In this document: positions 53,223 to 63,143 of the stretch, piece by piece | How the letters are laid out: each line of letters opens with the position of its first letter | How positions within the stretch are numbered: position 1 is the first letter of the stretch | The notes under the pieces: generated by a model | Seen by the model: only the letters and a program-made list of their open reading frames with translations | Told to the model about the DNA's origin: nothing | Database searches by the model: none | Program-made: the position numbers and the translations under genes | Assembly: GCA_963696315.1 (NCBI GenBank) | Contig: CAVOJU010000025.1 | Coordinates: 62,001-126,000, forward strand | From: CAWKEY01 sp963696315 | GTDB lineage: Bacteria; Pseudomonadota; Gammaproteobacteria; Methylococcales; Methylomonadaceae | DNA length: 64,000 bases | Reading direction: 5' to 3'

Positions 53223-54827
53223 ATGGCAATGACGACAGACTCAACAGCGCCAGTAGCCGCAGGCGATAACGCTACGCTAGATTATCAACCAGTTAGCACC
53301 GAGCAATGGATAGGTTTTTTCGCGATGGTGTTCGGCATCTTCATGGCGATTCTGGACATCCAGATCGTCGCCAGTTCGCTGGAACAGATACAGGCCGGGC
53401 TCTCGGCGACCGCGGATGAAATTACCTGGGTACAGACCGCCTACCTGGTGGCGGAGGTGGTCATCATTCCGCTGTCAGGCTGGCTGGCTCGGGCTTTTTC
53501 CACGCGCATCCTGTTCGTGCTGTCCTGCGGCGGCTTTACCTTGATGAGCTTGTTTTGCGTGTTCGCGTGGAATCTGCCGTCCATGGTGGTGTTCCGCGCC
53601 TTTCAGGGTTTATTCGGCGGGGCGATGATTCCGACTGTATTCGCGGTGATCTACACCTTGTTTCCGCCGCGGCTGCAGCCGGTCATGGTCATCGTGGTCG
53701 GCATGGTGGTGATGATTGCGCCCACCGCAGGGCCGGTGCTGGGCGGTTATCTGACCGAAGCCTTGTCCTGGAAGGCCTTGTTTCTGGTCAATCTGCTGCC
53801 GGGTGTGCTGGTGTGTTTGGCGACTTGGCGATTCGTGCGGGTTGATGAACCGGACTGGAGTTTGCTCGACAAGATCGATTTTCTCGGCATCGTTTATATC
53901 GTGGTCTTTCTCGGCAGCCTGCAATTCGTGCTGGAAGAGGGTGTGCGCGAACAATGGTTCGAGAGCCGGGAGATCGTGTTTTTCAGTGTGGTCGCGGCGT
54001 TGTCCGGTGTCGCGCTATTCCATCGCGAACTGACCATAGAGCATCCCATTGTCGATCTGTGGGCCTTCCGCAATCGCAATTTCGCGGTCGGCTGCACATT
54101 CAGTTTCATACTCGGCATCGGTATGTTCACGCTGATGTTATTGATGCCGGTCTATCTGGCCAGCGTCAAGGGTCTGAACAGCTTGCAGATCGGCCAGTAC
54201 ATCATGGTCACCGGCCTGTTTCAGCTATTGTCCGCGTTCGTCGCAGGGCCTTTGGTGAAACGAATTGATTCCCGGCTGATGCTGGCATTGGGCTTGTCCG
54301 GTTTTGCGTTCGGTAGCTGGATAAACGGCAATCTCACTCAAGAGTCCGGCTACTGGGAATTCTTCTGGCCGCAGGCGATTCGGGGCTTTTCGTTGATGTA
54401 TTGTTTCCTGCCGATCAATTCCCTGGCGCTAGGCACCTTGCCGCCGGAAGAAGTCAAGAATGCCAGCGGGCTTTATAACCTGACGCGCAACCTGGGCGGC
54501 GCGATTGGTCTGGCCCTGGCGAATACCTTAATGATCCATCTCAACAAACTGCATTATGCGGTATTGCGCGAGCATGTGACGCCCGGCTCGCCGCAGACAC
54601 AAGCGGTTCTGGGTGCTTTTCAAGAGCGCTTGTCCAGCGCCGGGTTGCCGGACTCGGAATCGGCGGCCCTGAAACAGCTTTACAAATTGTTGATGCGTGA
54701 AGCCGAAGTGATGACATTGAATACCCTGTTCCATACCTTGGCGCTGATATTTGTGCTGGCCTTGCTGTTGATGCCCTGGGTAAGCAAAGTAGCGGCGGAT
54801 TCGAGTGAAGTCGGCAGCGGCCATTGA
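53223..54827 (+). CDS. DHA2-family MFS multidrug transporter (EmrB-like)
   Basis: A 534-residue protein with about 14 membrane helices. Typical DHA2 motifs: IFMAILDIQIVASSLEQIQAGL, WVQTAYLVAEVVIIPLSGWLAR (motif A region), FRAFQGLFGGAMIPTVFAVIY and motif C APTAGPVLGGYL. It is a proton-driven exporter of toxic compounds, acting with the EmrA-like adaptor and the outer-membrane lipoprotein. The three components plus TetR form a complete regulated export system; substrates are unknown. Confidence 0.92.
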   Translation: MAMTTDSTAPVAAGDNATLDYQPVSTEQWIGFFAMVFGIFMAILDIQIVASSLEQIQAGLSATADEITWVQTAYLVAEVVIIPLSGWLARAFSTRILFVLSCGGFTLMSLFCVFAWNLPSMVVFRAFQGLFGGAMIPTVFAVIYTLFPPRLQPVMVIVVGMVVMIAPTAGPVLGGYLTEALSWKALFLVNLLPGVLVCLATWRFVRVDEPDWSLLDKIDFLGIVYIVVFLGSLQFVLEEGVREQWFESREIVFFSVVAALSGVALFHRELTIEHPIVDLWAFRNRNFAVGCTFSFILGIGMFTLMLLMPVYLASVKGLNSLQIGQYIMVTGLFQLLSAFVAGPLVKRIDSRLMLALGLSGFAFGSWINGNLTQESGYWEFFWPQAIRGFSLMYCFLPINSLALGTLPPEEVKNASGLYNLTRNLGGAIGLALANTLMIHLNKLHYAVLREHVTPGSPQTQAVLGAFQERLSSAGLPDSESAALKQLYKLLMREAEVMTLNTLFHTLALIFVLALLLMPWVSKVAADSSEVGSGH

Positions 54828-54954
54828 CAGCCTGAACGACATGATCGTCACCCATGAGACGAAGAAAATCATTGCGGTAAACAACGCCTTGAGGCCTCGT
54901 AATGCTCGTGTTCTTCGTCGTCATTGCTTCTGGCGCCGTTAACCGGCGAGCATC

Positions 54955-56106
54955 TTAGCGGGCTTCAATACTCACCTTGTCCGGCTGTAAAATCAGCGCA
55001 TGATGACCCTGGAGCAAGGCTTGCAGCTCTTTGCCCACCATATTCCGGCGCCAGCCATGCAATAACAGGCAATCGGGATCTTCATCCAGCAGCATCTCCA
55101 GGTCTTTTCGACTGGCAACACTGACCGGATTGATCGAATTTTCATCGGCTCTGATTCTGACTATGGCCGCCAAAATATCGAGGACGGCTTCTTGCTGCTG
55201 GGTTTTTTTACCGGGCTTGCCTTTTTCGTGCAGCGGCAACGGTGCGCGCTGTTTGGCGGCGGTAATCAATTGGCATAATTCTCTGCCGTAGCGGCTAACG
55301 GCGCGCTCATTGATGCCGCGCACATTGGCCAGTTCGGCCTGAGTTTCCGGTTGCAGCTTGGCCAGCTCAAACAGCATTTCATCACGCAGCAGCCAGTTTC
55401 TCGGACGATTTTCAGCCTGCGCGGTTTTTTCGCGCCATTCGGCCAGCGTCTGCACGATAGACAACTGCTTGCCAGTCAGTTTGTTCTTGCCTTTAATTTT
55501 AAGCCAGGCTTTTTCCGGCGTGACGGCATAGAAATCGGGATTGGCAAGCTCGGCAAAATCATCGTTGAGCCAGTCGGTACGTCCGAGTTCGGTCAATTTT
55601 TGTGTGATGATCTGGTAAATTTCGCACAAATAAATGACATCGTCAGCCGCATATTGGATTTCGGCCTCGCTTAACGGACGCTTGCTCCAGTCAGCCCGGG
55701 TGTGCGCCTTGCTCAGGTTGATATTCAACAAACTGGATACCAGCATCGCGTAACCCGGATTTTCCTGAAACCCCAGCAATGGCGCGGCGATTTGGGTATC
55801 AAACACCGGCTGCGGCAATAGGCCGGTCAATTGATAGATGATTTCCATATCCTGCCGGCAGGAATGAAATACTTTGATGATGGCAGGATTTGCGATCGTT
55901 TCAAAAAGCACAGTCAGCGAGGGCAATGCCAAGGGATCGACACAGGCCACCCATTCCGGCGTTGCGATTTGCAGCAGGCAGAACTTGGGGTAATAGGTTT
56001 TTTCACGTAAAAACTCAGTGTCGAGCGCCAGCCAGGGTTCTTTCTTGATCCGTTCACAGAGCTGATCCAGTTGTTCCTGTGTATTTATATATTGAATGGT
56101 TGTCAT
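54955..56106 (-). CDS. rnd: Ribonuclease D
   Basis: A 383-residue 3'-5' exoribonuclease. The DEDD catalytic residues are visible: LALDTEFLREKTYYPKFCLLQIA (Exo I), FHSCRQDMEIIY (Exo II, D) and YAADDVIYLCEIY (Exo III). One or two HRDC domains follow (QAENRPRNWLLRDEMLFELAKLQP). It trims tRNA and other structured RNAs. It lies downstream of an orphan RNA-binding-domain gene on the same strand (168 bases apart). Confidence 0.94.
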   Translation of the reverse strand: MTTIQYINTQEQLDQLCERIKKEPWLALDTEFLREKTYYPKFCLLQIATPEWVACVDPLALPSLTVLFETIANPAIIKVFHSCRQDMEIIYQLTGLLPQPVFDTQIAAPLLGFQENPGYAMLVSSLLNINLSKAHTRADWSKRPLSEAEIQYAADDVIYLCEIYQIITQKLTELGRTDWLNDDFAELANPDFYAVTPEKAWLKIKGKNKLTGKQLSIVQTLAEWREKTAQAENRPRNWLLRDEMLFELAKLQPETQAELANVRGINERAVSRYGRELCQLITAAKQRAPLPLHEKGKPGKKTQQQEAVLDILAAIVRIRADENSINPVSVASRKDLEMLLDEDPDCLLLHGWRRNMVGKELQALLQGHHALILQPDKVSIEAR

Positions 56107-56274
56107 GTGCTTATGCGGTAGCCGTCATTATAAAAGGTAATCGGGTTTGTTCATTGCGCAGGGCTGGTACGTAGATACCAGACAAGCGTCTATCTGCGCA
56201 TTGTCAAAACGGGCGCTTGGCAGTCGTCCACGCGGCAACTCAGGCGCCGATGAATTCATGTACCCTGGAAGGCG

Positions 56275-56862
56275 CTAACTGGCAGTCAGCTCTTGACCGG
56301 ACTGAGGATTGTTCGGGCGTCCACGGCGAAAGTTATGATTGCCGCGCTTTTTATGCGGGTGTGCCTTTAGCCTTTTGATGTGCAGTTTTTGCTGGTTGAT
56401 TTCTACCGACTTTAGATGCAAAAAGATATCCGGGGGCATGCCGTCGGGCAATTCAAGTATCGTGTGAAGGTTATGAATGCTGACGTTATTGATATTGTTT
56501 TTATCGACGCCCGATTCATCAACCAGCAATTTTACCAGCGCTTCCAAGGTGACTTGATGCTTGCGTCCGACTTCCAGACGGTAGCGCACCATTTTAATGG
56601 CGGCCGGGCTGCTTTCGGATGAGGGAGGCGAGACACTCTTTTGCTGTTCCGGGAGCGACTGAACGGTATGATTCCCGAACTGATTTAAATAAAGCAGCGC
56701 CGCGGCACACTCCAGATCATCCACCCCAAGCTCTGCGGCGATATCGCTAATCATCGCGCGCTGGGCATCCAGATTCTCGCCCTGCAATATCTGCTGCAAT
56801 CTGGCCGTTAACGGCTCCAGCCGATTGCTAGTCTGCTCGACGGCATTGTTGCTGCTATTCAT
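56275..56862 (-). CDS. Stand-alone DbpA-type RNA-binding domain protein
   Basis: A 195-residue protein. Residues 90-165 (MVRYRLEVGRKHQVTLEALVKLLVDESGV, INNVSIHNLHTILELPDGMPPDIFLHLKSV) match the RNA-binding domain found at the C-terminus of the DEAD-box helicases DbpA and DeaD. The preceding region (ECAAALLYLNQF) resembles the part of DeaD just before that domain, and the tail is basic (RLKAHPHKKRGNHNFRRGRPNN). There is no helicase core, so this looks like a helicase C-terminus as an independent protein. It lies between surA and rnd, both on the same strand. Confidence 0.75.
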   Translation of the reverse strand: MNSSNNAVEQTSNRLEPLTARLQQILQGENLDAQRAMISDIAAELGVDDLECAAALLYLNQFGNHTVQSLPEQQKSVSPPSSESSPAAIKMVRYRLEVGRKHQVTLEALVKLLVDESGVDKNNINNVSIHNLHTILELPDGMPPDIFLHLKSVEINQQKLHIKRLKAHPHKKRGNHNFRRGRPNNPQSGQELTAS

Positions 56863-56900
56863 CCGGTTATCAGTCTTTATCTAGTGATGGCTGCATACGC

Positions 56901-58190
56901 TCAGAGTCTATCCTGATAAATTTCCACGAAAGCTTCATCACGCAAGCGGCGCATCCACAGCTCTGTTTCTTCTTCTATTTTGCGTTTGCGGATGGCATCC
57001 CTGACCTGATTTTTCTTGAATTCATCACTATTGTCCTTATTTTCTCGTTCCTGGACCTGAATCAGATGCCATCCGAACTGGGTTTGCACCGGCTCGCTGA
57101 CTTGATTGATGGCCAAACTGCCCATGGTTTCTTCAAAGGGTTTAACCAGATCCCCTGGCCCGACCCAGTCCAGGCTGCCGCCTTTTAACGCCGAGCCTTT
57201 ATCATCGGAATAAGTCCGTGCCAGGGCGGCAAAATCTTCCCCATTGGCGATGCGCTCCTTTAAGGCGAGCAGGCGTTTTTTGGCCTCGGCATCATCGATC
57301 AACTCATTGGTTTTAATCAAAATATGCCGCACTTTGGTTTTGGTAATGGTATGTTGCTGATCAGCGCCTTTTTTCCCCAGCATCTTGATGATGTGGAAGC
57401 CGCTGGGGCTGCGTATGGGACCAGCGATTTCGCCCTGTGGCAAATTTTCAGCCTGCTCGGCAAACAGCGTGGGTATCTCGCTCAAGTTACGCCAGCCCAG
57501 ATCACCGCCTTTGAGTGCCGTGTCGCTATCGGAAAGACTCATTGCCATTTGGGTAAAATCCTGACCCTCGCGTAACTTATTGACAATATCATCGGCTCTT
57601 TTTTGGGCTTTTTGAATCTCCGCCGACGATGCCGCCTCTTGAACAGCAATGAGTATATGCCCTAGATGATACTGGATGGCTTCAGTGCCGATTTTATCCT
57701 GGGTTTCAAGGTAGTGTTCGACTTCTCTGTCGGTGACTTTAATGCGCCCGCCTATTTCCCGGCCGCGCAATTGGTTAATAATGATTTCATTGCGGATATT
57801 GGCCAAAAAACTTTGATAACTAATGCCTTGTCTTTCCAATTCCTCCTTGAATTGCTGCACACTCATATTGTTCCGTGTGGCGATATCGTTTACCGAGCTG
57901 TTCAGCATTTCCTCGGTCACGCTGATCCCTGCTTTTTCTGCCATTTGGCGTTGCAATTTATCGACAATCATTCTTTCCAGCACCTGTTTGCGCAGGATAT
58001 AGGAAGGCGGTAATTGGGCGTTGCTGGCCTGCATTCTCTGAACCACGGCCGCCACTTCCTGGTTCAGTTCACGGTCGAGAATAACGTCATCTTCAACAAT
58101 GGCGACAATTCTATCCAGCGTTTCGGCGTACCCCGGCAGACTAATAAAAAATAAACTACAAAACAGGGCTGACACAATCAATCTTTTCAT
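56901..58190 (-). CDS. surA: Periplasmic chaperone and peptidyl-prolyl isomerase SurA
   Basis: A 429-residue secreted protein: signal peptide (IVSALFCSLFFISLPGYA), SurA N-terminal chaperone domain (LDRIVAIVEDDVILDRELNQEV), two parvulin domains (about 170-270 and 285-385; each with GGDLGW or GGSLDW and SGFHIIKMLG or FGWHLIQVQ) and a C-terminal helix. It escorts outer-membrane proteins including LptD, whose gene ends 13 bases upstream. The gene order lptD-surA is conserved in gammaproteobacteria. Confidence 0.96.
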   Translation of the reverse strand: MKRLIVSALFCSLFFISLPGYAETLDRIVAIVEDDVILDRELNQEVAAVVQRMQASNAQLPPSYILRKQVLERMIVDKLQRQMAEKAGISVTEEMLNSSVNDIATRNNMSVQQFKEELERQGISYQSFLANIRNEIIINQLRGREIGGRIKVTDREVEHYLETQDKIGTEAIQYHLGHILIAVQEAASSAEIQKAQKRADDIVNKLREGQDFTQMAMSLSDSDTALKGGDLGWRNLSEIPTLFAEQAENLPQGEIAGPIRSPSGFHIIKMLGKKGADQQHTITKTKVRHILIKTNELIDDAEAKKRLLALKERIANGEDFAALARTYSDDKGSALKGGSLDWVGPGDLVKPFEETMGSLAINQVSEPVQTQFGWHLIQVQERENKDNSDEFKKNQVRDAIRKRKIEEETELWMRRLRDEAFVEIYQDRL

Positions 58191-58203
58191 GTTGTTTGAT
58201 GCA

Positions 58204-61158
58204 TTATTTTAGAGGTTTACGGTAACCATAAATATTCTGTTCAAAGAATTCGTCGAGTTTTTCACCTATTCCGGTCAGGCCTTTGAGTTCAACCTGGAAG
58301 AATACGCCGGTTTGACTGTCACCCACGGGCTGAACGGCGTTGATAGTGTTGAAGGCATTATTGACATTGACATTATTCACCCAGCGGCGCCCAATCACAC
58401 GAAAACGCCAGCAACAGCTTTCTTTTTCAAGGCCGAAAAAACTTTCCGTAGTTGAATTGTTGAGCAAGGAATACTGCCAGCGGCCCACGGCATACCAGTC
58501 GTCGTAAACCGGCCACTGAAATGAAATATCGCTCTGGATAATGTCACGCGACCGATCCGGATAGAGAATATTTTTCCGGTAACGATAGCCGAGATTAAGC
58601 AGCTGGTCGGGGCCATTCTTCAAATGCACGGTAGCCTCATATCTGGCAACATCGCTTTCCTCATAATCCCATTGCACGCCCGTGTCCAGCGCTACATGCT
58701 CGTTCAGTTCGGTGCTCAGGTCAGCCACCAAATTCGACAGACTGTTGGTTTCCACCTGGCTGAACTGCCCCCCCGTACACAAAGGTGAGTAGTAATCACC
58801 ACACAAGGTCACTTCTCTATCCCTGAAATAGAAAATTTGACCGATATTGAGTTTCAATCTGTCTCTGCCGGTTTCCGGATCAACCAGACGAGAAGTCAAG
58901 GCCGCGGTTATTTGGTTGGCATCCTGCGTCCTGTCGGAGCCGCTAAAGCGGTTTTCGCGAAACAGGCTGCTGTAGTTAAAGTCAAACAGCGAGGTATCGA
59001 ACAGCGGGATATTTTTTTGATCCGTCTTGGGGATAAAGAGATAAAACAGGCGCGGCTCCAGGGTATGCGTAAAGGCGCTGCCGGCCAGATCGAAGGCTTT
59101 TTCAAAATACATGCCGCTGTCGATGGAGGCAATCGGCAAAGTTCTGGAAATAGTATCCGAATCTCCCGCGCTGACAGCACCTGTATTTAGTAACACTGCA
59201 TTCTGATTATTAAACAAATATTGCGTATGCTGCAGGGATACCTTGGGTTTTACAAATGCGCCGGGCGATGACCAGGGCATGCTGATCGACGGCTTGGTAT
59301 TGAAGCGCTGGGCGTTGACTATGTTCACTCCAGATTGATCTTGGTAGTTAAAATCATCATGCTGAAAATACACGTACTCATTTTCCATGGCCGTTTCCAG
59401 AGGCATGAAAGTGAAGGCTCGATTCAGATTCAAAGTCACCTGGGGCAGCTTTCGATAAGGCCGGTTTTCGGGCTGGATCGATTTATCAATGGTCTGATAA
59501 TTCTCGACCCGGCTGCCAAACGCAACACCCTCGTTAACATAGTTCAGATCAGCCGTGCTTCTCAGGAAACTGTTGCGGTTGATATTAAGGGCGTTACCCA
59601 GATCATTGAAATAATCCTTGTCGGAGACATAGTTCAAATCCATATTTGAGCTAATGTTGGGCGTGAACAGGGTGGTGTTTTTTATGGCACCCAGAAAGCG
59701 CGTTTTGTCTAATTCATTATCATTGGGTAGATATTCGCCGGCAAACTCACCGGTGGATTTTTCCGTCAAATAACGGAAATTTCCGCCCAGCAGAATGCCT
59801 CTTTTAGTCAGATAACGCGGCTTAAACGTAGCATCATAGTTAGGCGCGATATTCCAATAATAAGGAACTGAAAAATCGAAACCTGAGCGTTGCGTTCTGC
59901 CAAAAGCAGGCGCCAGAAATCCGGATAATCTTCTGTCATCCATGGGAAATGACAGATATGGCGAGTAAAACACCGGCACACCTTTAAACTCCAGCCAGGT
60001 ATTTTTTGCGGAGCCTTGCCCGGTGACTTTATTCAATTTCAGGTCGGAGGCATGAATCACCCAGTCCTGATTGCCTGGACGGCAACTGGTATACGCGACA
60101 TCCTTATAGCGCGATAAATCCTTGTTATCACGATACACTACCTTGGCTCGCCCCCTGAGCGGCGTACTCGGCGATATGAACATTGTTTCCCGGAGCCTGG
60201 CCTGATCGGATTGCAGTTTGAGCAAGGCGGTATCGCTGGACACGGCAAGATCGTCATCAGCGTAAATGACATGGCCCTGCATATCCAGGGTTTCGGAAAC
60301 CGTGTCGTAATTGGCCTTGTCAGTCATGGCACGCTGATCGGCGCGTTTCATCTCCACATTGCCAAAATAACTGCTGACTTCCGCATCATACAATTCTGAA
60401 TAATCCGATTTTACATCCAGCGGCGAGCTTGCTCTTAAGTCTTTTTGCGAGACGAAGCCCGCAGGCGCACCCATTTGTATGGTGCAGTTCTGCCAGGGAT
60501 CATAAGGCAGCTGCGATTGCAAAGCACTGAAGGTTTTTTCCTGTTTAAGATCAAACGCCGGATCCAGCAAGCCCGACTTAACCTCGTCGCTAGCCACGAT
60601 GCGCGCCTCACCTTTGGGGTCGGTGCCCACCAGATTACAATCCCAGTTTTGGTCTTCGCTGCCAGCATCACAGGCCCAGCCGGGGCCTTGTTTAGTATCA
60701 GCGACGGCTTCCGGGCTATGCGGTTGCATATCAAGCGGCATGGGCTTCCCGGCTTCATGTATTACCGGCTGAGCAACGTAGAGTGGCTGCTTTTTATCCG
60801 GCTTGACTGCTATTGCCGGCTCAGCTGGCACTTCCTGGCTGCGTTCAGGCGCTTCAGGGGTGACCGGCTCAGCCACTTCAACCGGTTCTGCTGTCGCCGG
60901 TGCGGTGTCTTGATCAACATCGGCCGGCGCCGGTTCGGTAGCGGGCATCGATTCGGTAATGACCGGCTCGGCTGCTTTAGCCGGCGCGGTTGTGACAGGC
61001 GCTGCAGCCTCTTCGCTTTTTGCCCCAGCTTTTTCCTCGCCAACACATACCCACTCCTTGCCGTCTTTGCTTTGCTGGCAATTCCAGGCCGCTTCATTAG
61101 CAACGCTAACAGAGCTAAAGAGTGTAGGTAAAAAAGCCAGAAATAAGCGGGGACGCAT
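58204..61158 (-). CDS. lptD: LPS-assembly outer-membrane protein LptD
   Basis: A 984-residue protein. After the signal peptide there is a proline-, alanine- and glutamate-rich segment (about residues 40-140, for example EPVEVAEPVTPEAPERSQ) that is longer than in E. coli. The periplasmic OstA domain follows (VSSYFGNVEMKRADQRAMTDKANYDTVSETLDMQGHV) and then the 26-stranded barrel (from LSGFLAPAFGRTQRSGFDFSVPYYWNIAPNYDATFKPRY). Cysteine pairs needed for LptD folding are present (N-terminal NCQQ, CVG and CDAGS; C-terminal ESCCWRFRV). It inserts LPS into the outer leaflet. Confidence 0.96.
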   Translation of the reverse strand: MRPRLFLAFLPTLFSSVSVANEAAWNCQQSKDGKEWVCVGEEKAGAKSEEAAAPVTTAPAKAAEPVITESMPATEPAPADVDQDTAPATAEPVEVAEPVTPEAPERSQEVPAEPAIAVKPDKKQPLYVAQPVIHEAGKPMPLDMQPHSPEAVADTKQGPGWACDAGSEDQNWDCNLVGTDPKGEARIVASDEVKSGLLDPAFDLKQEKTFSALQSQLPYDPWQNCTIQMGAPAGFVSQKDLRASSPLDVKSDYSELYDAEVSSYFGNVEMKRADQRAMTDKANYDTVSETLDMQGHVIYADDDLAVSSDTALLKLQSDQARLRETMFISPSTPLRGRAKVVYRDNKDLSRYKDVAYTSCRPGNQDWVIHASDLKLNKVTGQGSAKNTWLEFKGVPVFYSPYLSFPMDDRRLSGFLAPAFGRTQRSGFDFSVPYYWNIAPNYDATFKPRYLTKRGILLGGNFRYLTEKSTGEFAGEYLPNDNELDKTRFLGAIKNTTLFTPNISSNMDLNYVSDKDYFNDLGNALNINRNSFLRSTADLNYVNEGVAFGSRVENYQTIDKSIQPENRPYRKLPQVTLNLNRAFTFMPLETAMENEYVYFQHDDFNYQDQSGVNIVNAQRFNTKPSISMPWSSPGAFVKPKVSLQHTQYLFNNQNAVLLNTGAVSAGDSDTISRTLPIASIDSGMYFEKAFDLAGSAFTHTLEPRLFYLFIPKTDQKNIPLFDTSLFDFNYSSLFRENRFSGSDRTQDANQITAALTSRLVDPETGRDRLKLNIGQIFYFRDREVTLCGDYYSPLCTGGQFSQVETNSLSNLVADLSTELNEHVALDTGVQWDYEESDVARYEATVHLKNGPDQLLNLGYRYRKNILYPDRSRDIIQSDISFQWPVYDDWYAVGRWQYSLLNNSTTESFFGLEKESCCWRFRVIGRRWVNNVNVNNAFNTINAVQPVGDSQTGVFFQVELKGLTGIGEKLDEFFEQNIYGYRKPLK

Positions 61159-61262
61159 AGAGGATATAAGTTAGTAGCTTAATGAATCAGAAATCGAATA
61201 AAATGCCGAACGTGCATTTTACCCCAAATTTACCGCAGCATTATAACTAAACTCACCTATTC

Positions 61263-62261
61263 ATGATGATGCCTGAAGACTTAAGAACAATCGCCATGCG
61301 CGACTGGCTGGAAAACGACCTGCTGCTGGACATCGAGCACTGTGAACCTGCCTCCAGCGATGCCAGTTTCCGGCGTTACTTCAGGATCAAGGCCGTTCAA
61401 GGACAATTTATTGTCATGGACGCCCCGCCGGAAAAGGAAAACATTGAGCCTTTCATCAGAGTTGCCGCTCTAATGCGCCAATCCCAAATCCACGTACCCG
61501 CCATTTTTGAGCAAAATCTGAGCGACGGTTTTTTACTGATTGAAGACTTCGGCTCACACTGTTTCTTGGACCGCCTGAATACCCACAGCGCCGAAACTTT
61601 ATATCAAAGCGCCTGCGACAGCTTGTTTAAGCTGCAAAGCCAAACCCCCCTGCAAGACAGCGGCCTGCCCCGCTATAACGAAGCCCTGCTGCAAAGAGAA
61701 CTCGGCATCTTCGACGAGTGGTTTTTAAACCGGCTGCTCGACATTGACCTGCCCGCCCCCATGCTGGACAAGGTCCATAAACTGCTGATCAGCTCTGCGC
61801 TCGAGCAACCGGTTACCTGTGTACATCGGGATTACCATTCCCGCAACTTGATGGTGTTAAACGACAACACCCCCGGCATTATTGATTTTCAGGATGCCGT
61901 CATCGGCCCTATCACGTACGATCTGGTGTCGCTCTTGCGCGATTGCTATATCGCCTGGCCCGAAGTCCAGGTTAAGCAATGGCTAAACCACTATTATCAG
62001 CGTCTGTTGCAAGCCGGTCTGATTGATTGCGACCTGCCCCAGTTCATCCGCTGGTTTGATTTGATGGGCATGCAGCGCCACCTGAAAGCCGTCGGCATTT
62101 TTTCTCGTTTGCATCTGCGGGATGGCAAATCCGGCTACCTTAAGGACATACCCCGTACCCTGAATTACGTCACTGCCGTGTGCGCCGTTTATCCGGAACT
62201 AGCAGATTTTGGCCGGTTTCTTGCCGATCTGGCCTTACCCGTCGCCGAGGCACGCGCATGA
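61263..62261 (+). CDS. amgK: N-acetylmuramate/N-acetylglucosamine kinase AmgK
   Basis: A 332-residue aminoglycoside-phosphotransferase-fold kinase: DASFRRYFRIKAVQGQFIVMDAPPEKEN, the catalytic loop CVHRDYHSRNLMVL and metal-binding IDFQDAVIGPITYDLVSLLRDCY. AmgK phosphorylates MurNAc at the anomeric position in the peptidoglycan recycling bypass that ends in UDP-MurNAc and confers fosfomycin tolerance. Translation is coupled to murU by a 4-base overlap. The position opposite lptD is the same as in Pseudomonas. Confidence 0.93.
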   Translation: MMMPEDLRTIAMRDWLENDLLLDIEHCEPASSDASFRRYFRIKAVQGQFIVMDAPPEKENIEPFIRVAALMRQSQIHVPAIFEQNLSDGFLLIEDFGSHCFLDRLNTHSAETLYQSACDSLFKLQSQTPLQDSGLPRYNEALLQRELGIFDEWFLNRLLDIDLPAPMLDKVHKLLISSALEQPVTCVHRDYHSRNLMVLNDNTPGIIDFQDAVIGPITYDLVSLLRDCYIAWPEVQVKQWLNHYYQRLLQAGLIDCDLPQFIRWFDLMGMQRHLKAVGIFSRLHLRDGKSGYLKDIPRTLNYVTAVCAVYPELADFGRFLADLALPVAEARA

Positions 62262-62941
62262 AAGCCATGATTTTAGCGGCCGGTCGCGGCGAACGCATGC
62301 GGCCGTTAACCGATTACACCCCTAAACCCTTACTGGCGGTCGCCGGCAAGCCACTGATCGAATACACCATCAGACAGCTGGTTGCCGGTGGCTTTACCGA
62401 CATTGTCATCAATCATGCCCACATGGGCCAGCAAATTGAAAATGTTCTGGGCGACGGCCGGCATTTCGGCGCCCATATTCAGTATTCACCCGAGGGCGAA
62501 CAAGCACTGGAAACCGCCGGCGGCATTATTCACGCCCTGCAGCTGCTGGGCGACGATGCCTTTCTGGTCGTCAATGGCGACATTGCCACCGACTTTCCCT
62601 ATGCCCAACTCAAAAACCTGAACCTTGATTTAGCCCATGTAGTCCTGGTCGAAAACCCCGAGCATCACCGGCAAGGCGATTTCGGCCTGGATAATAGCGG
62701 TCACGTTGACGAGAGCAGCGTCCCCAAACTTACCTTTAGCGGCATCGGTGTTTACCGGCCTGAGTTATTCATGCATACAACGCCCGGAACCAGCAAATTG
62801 GCGCCTTTGCTGCGCAGCGCGATAGCGGCGCGGCGTGTAACGGGCCAAACATTTGACGGTTTCTGGATGGATATAGGCACACCCCAGCGTCTACAAGAGC
62901 TGGATTTTTATTATACACAGCGAGAACAAAATCATGTCTGA
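62258..62941 (+). CDS. murU: N-acetylmuramate-1-phosphate uridylyltransferase MurU
   Basis: About 227 residues from ATG 62258 (MKAMILAAGRGERMRPLTDYTPKPLLAVAGKPLIEYTI), chosen because it begins at the nucleotide-binding motif and overlaps the amgK stop in ATGA; a longer frame starts at 62180. Later motifs: AFLVVNGDIATDFPY and the metal-site FDGFWMDIGTPQRL. It converts MurNAc-1-P to UDP-MurNAc, completing the AmgK-MurU recycling pathway. The dodecin start overlaps its stop. Confidence 0.94.
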   Translation: MKAMILAAGRGERMRPLTDYTPKPLLAVAGKPLIEYTIRQLVAGGFTDIVINHAHMGQQIENVLGDGRHFGAHIQYSPEGEQALETAGGIIHALQLLGDDAFLVVNGDIATDFPYAQLKNLNLDLAHVVLVENPEHHRQGDFGLDNSGHVDESSVPKLTFSGIGVYRPELFMHTTPGTSKLAPLLRSAIAARRVTGQTFDGFWMDIGTPQRLQELDFYYTQREQNHV

Positions 62942-63143
62942 CCATATTTACAAAAAAATAGAACTCACCGGCTCTTCCACTATCGGTATGCAGGAAGCCA
63001 TCGAAAACGCCATCAGCAAAGCGGCTAAAACCATTCACGATATGCGCTGGTTTGAAGTAGTCGAAACGCGCGGTCATCTCGATCAAGGCAAAATTGCCCA
63101 CTGGCAGGTCACCATTAAAATAGGTTTTGCATTGACGGAATAA
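62934..63143 (+). CDS. Dodecin (flavin-storage protein)
   Basis: A 69-residue protein matching dodecin throughout: IYKKIELTGSSTIGMQEAIENAISKAAKTI, RWFEVVETRGHLDQGKIAHWQVTIKIGF. The tryptophan in RWFEV stacks on the flavin in the dodecameric shell. It overlaps the end of murU by 8 bases, so it is read from the same transcript. Confidence 0.93.
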   Translation: MSDHIYKKIELTGSSTIGMQEAIENAISKAAKTIHDMRWFEVVETRGHLDQGKIAHWQVTIKIGFALTE

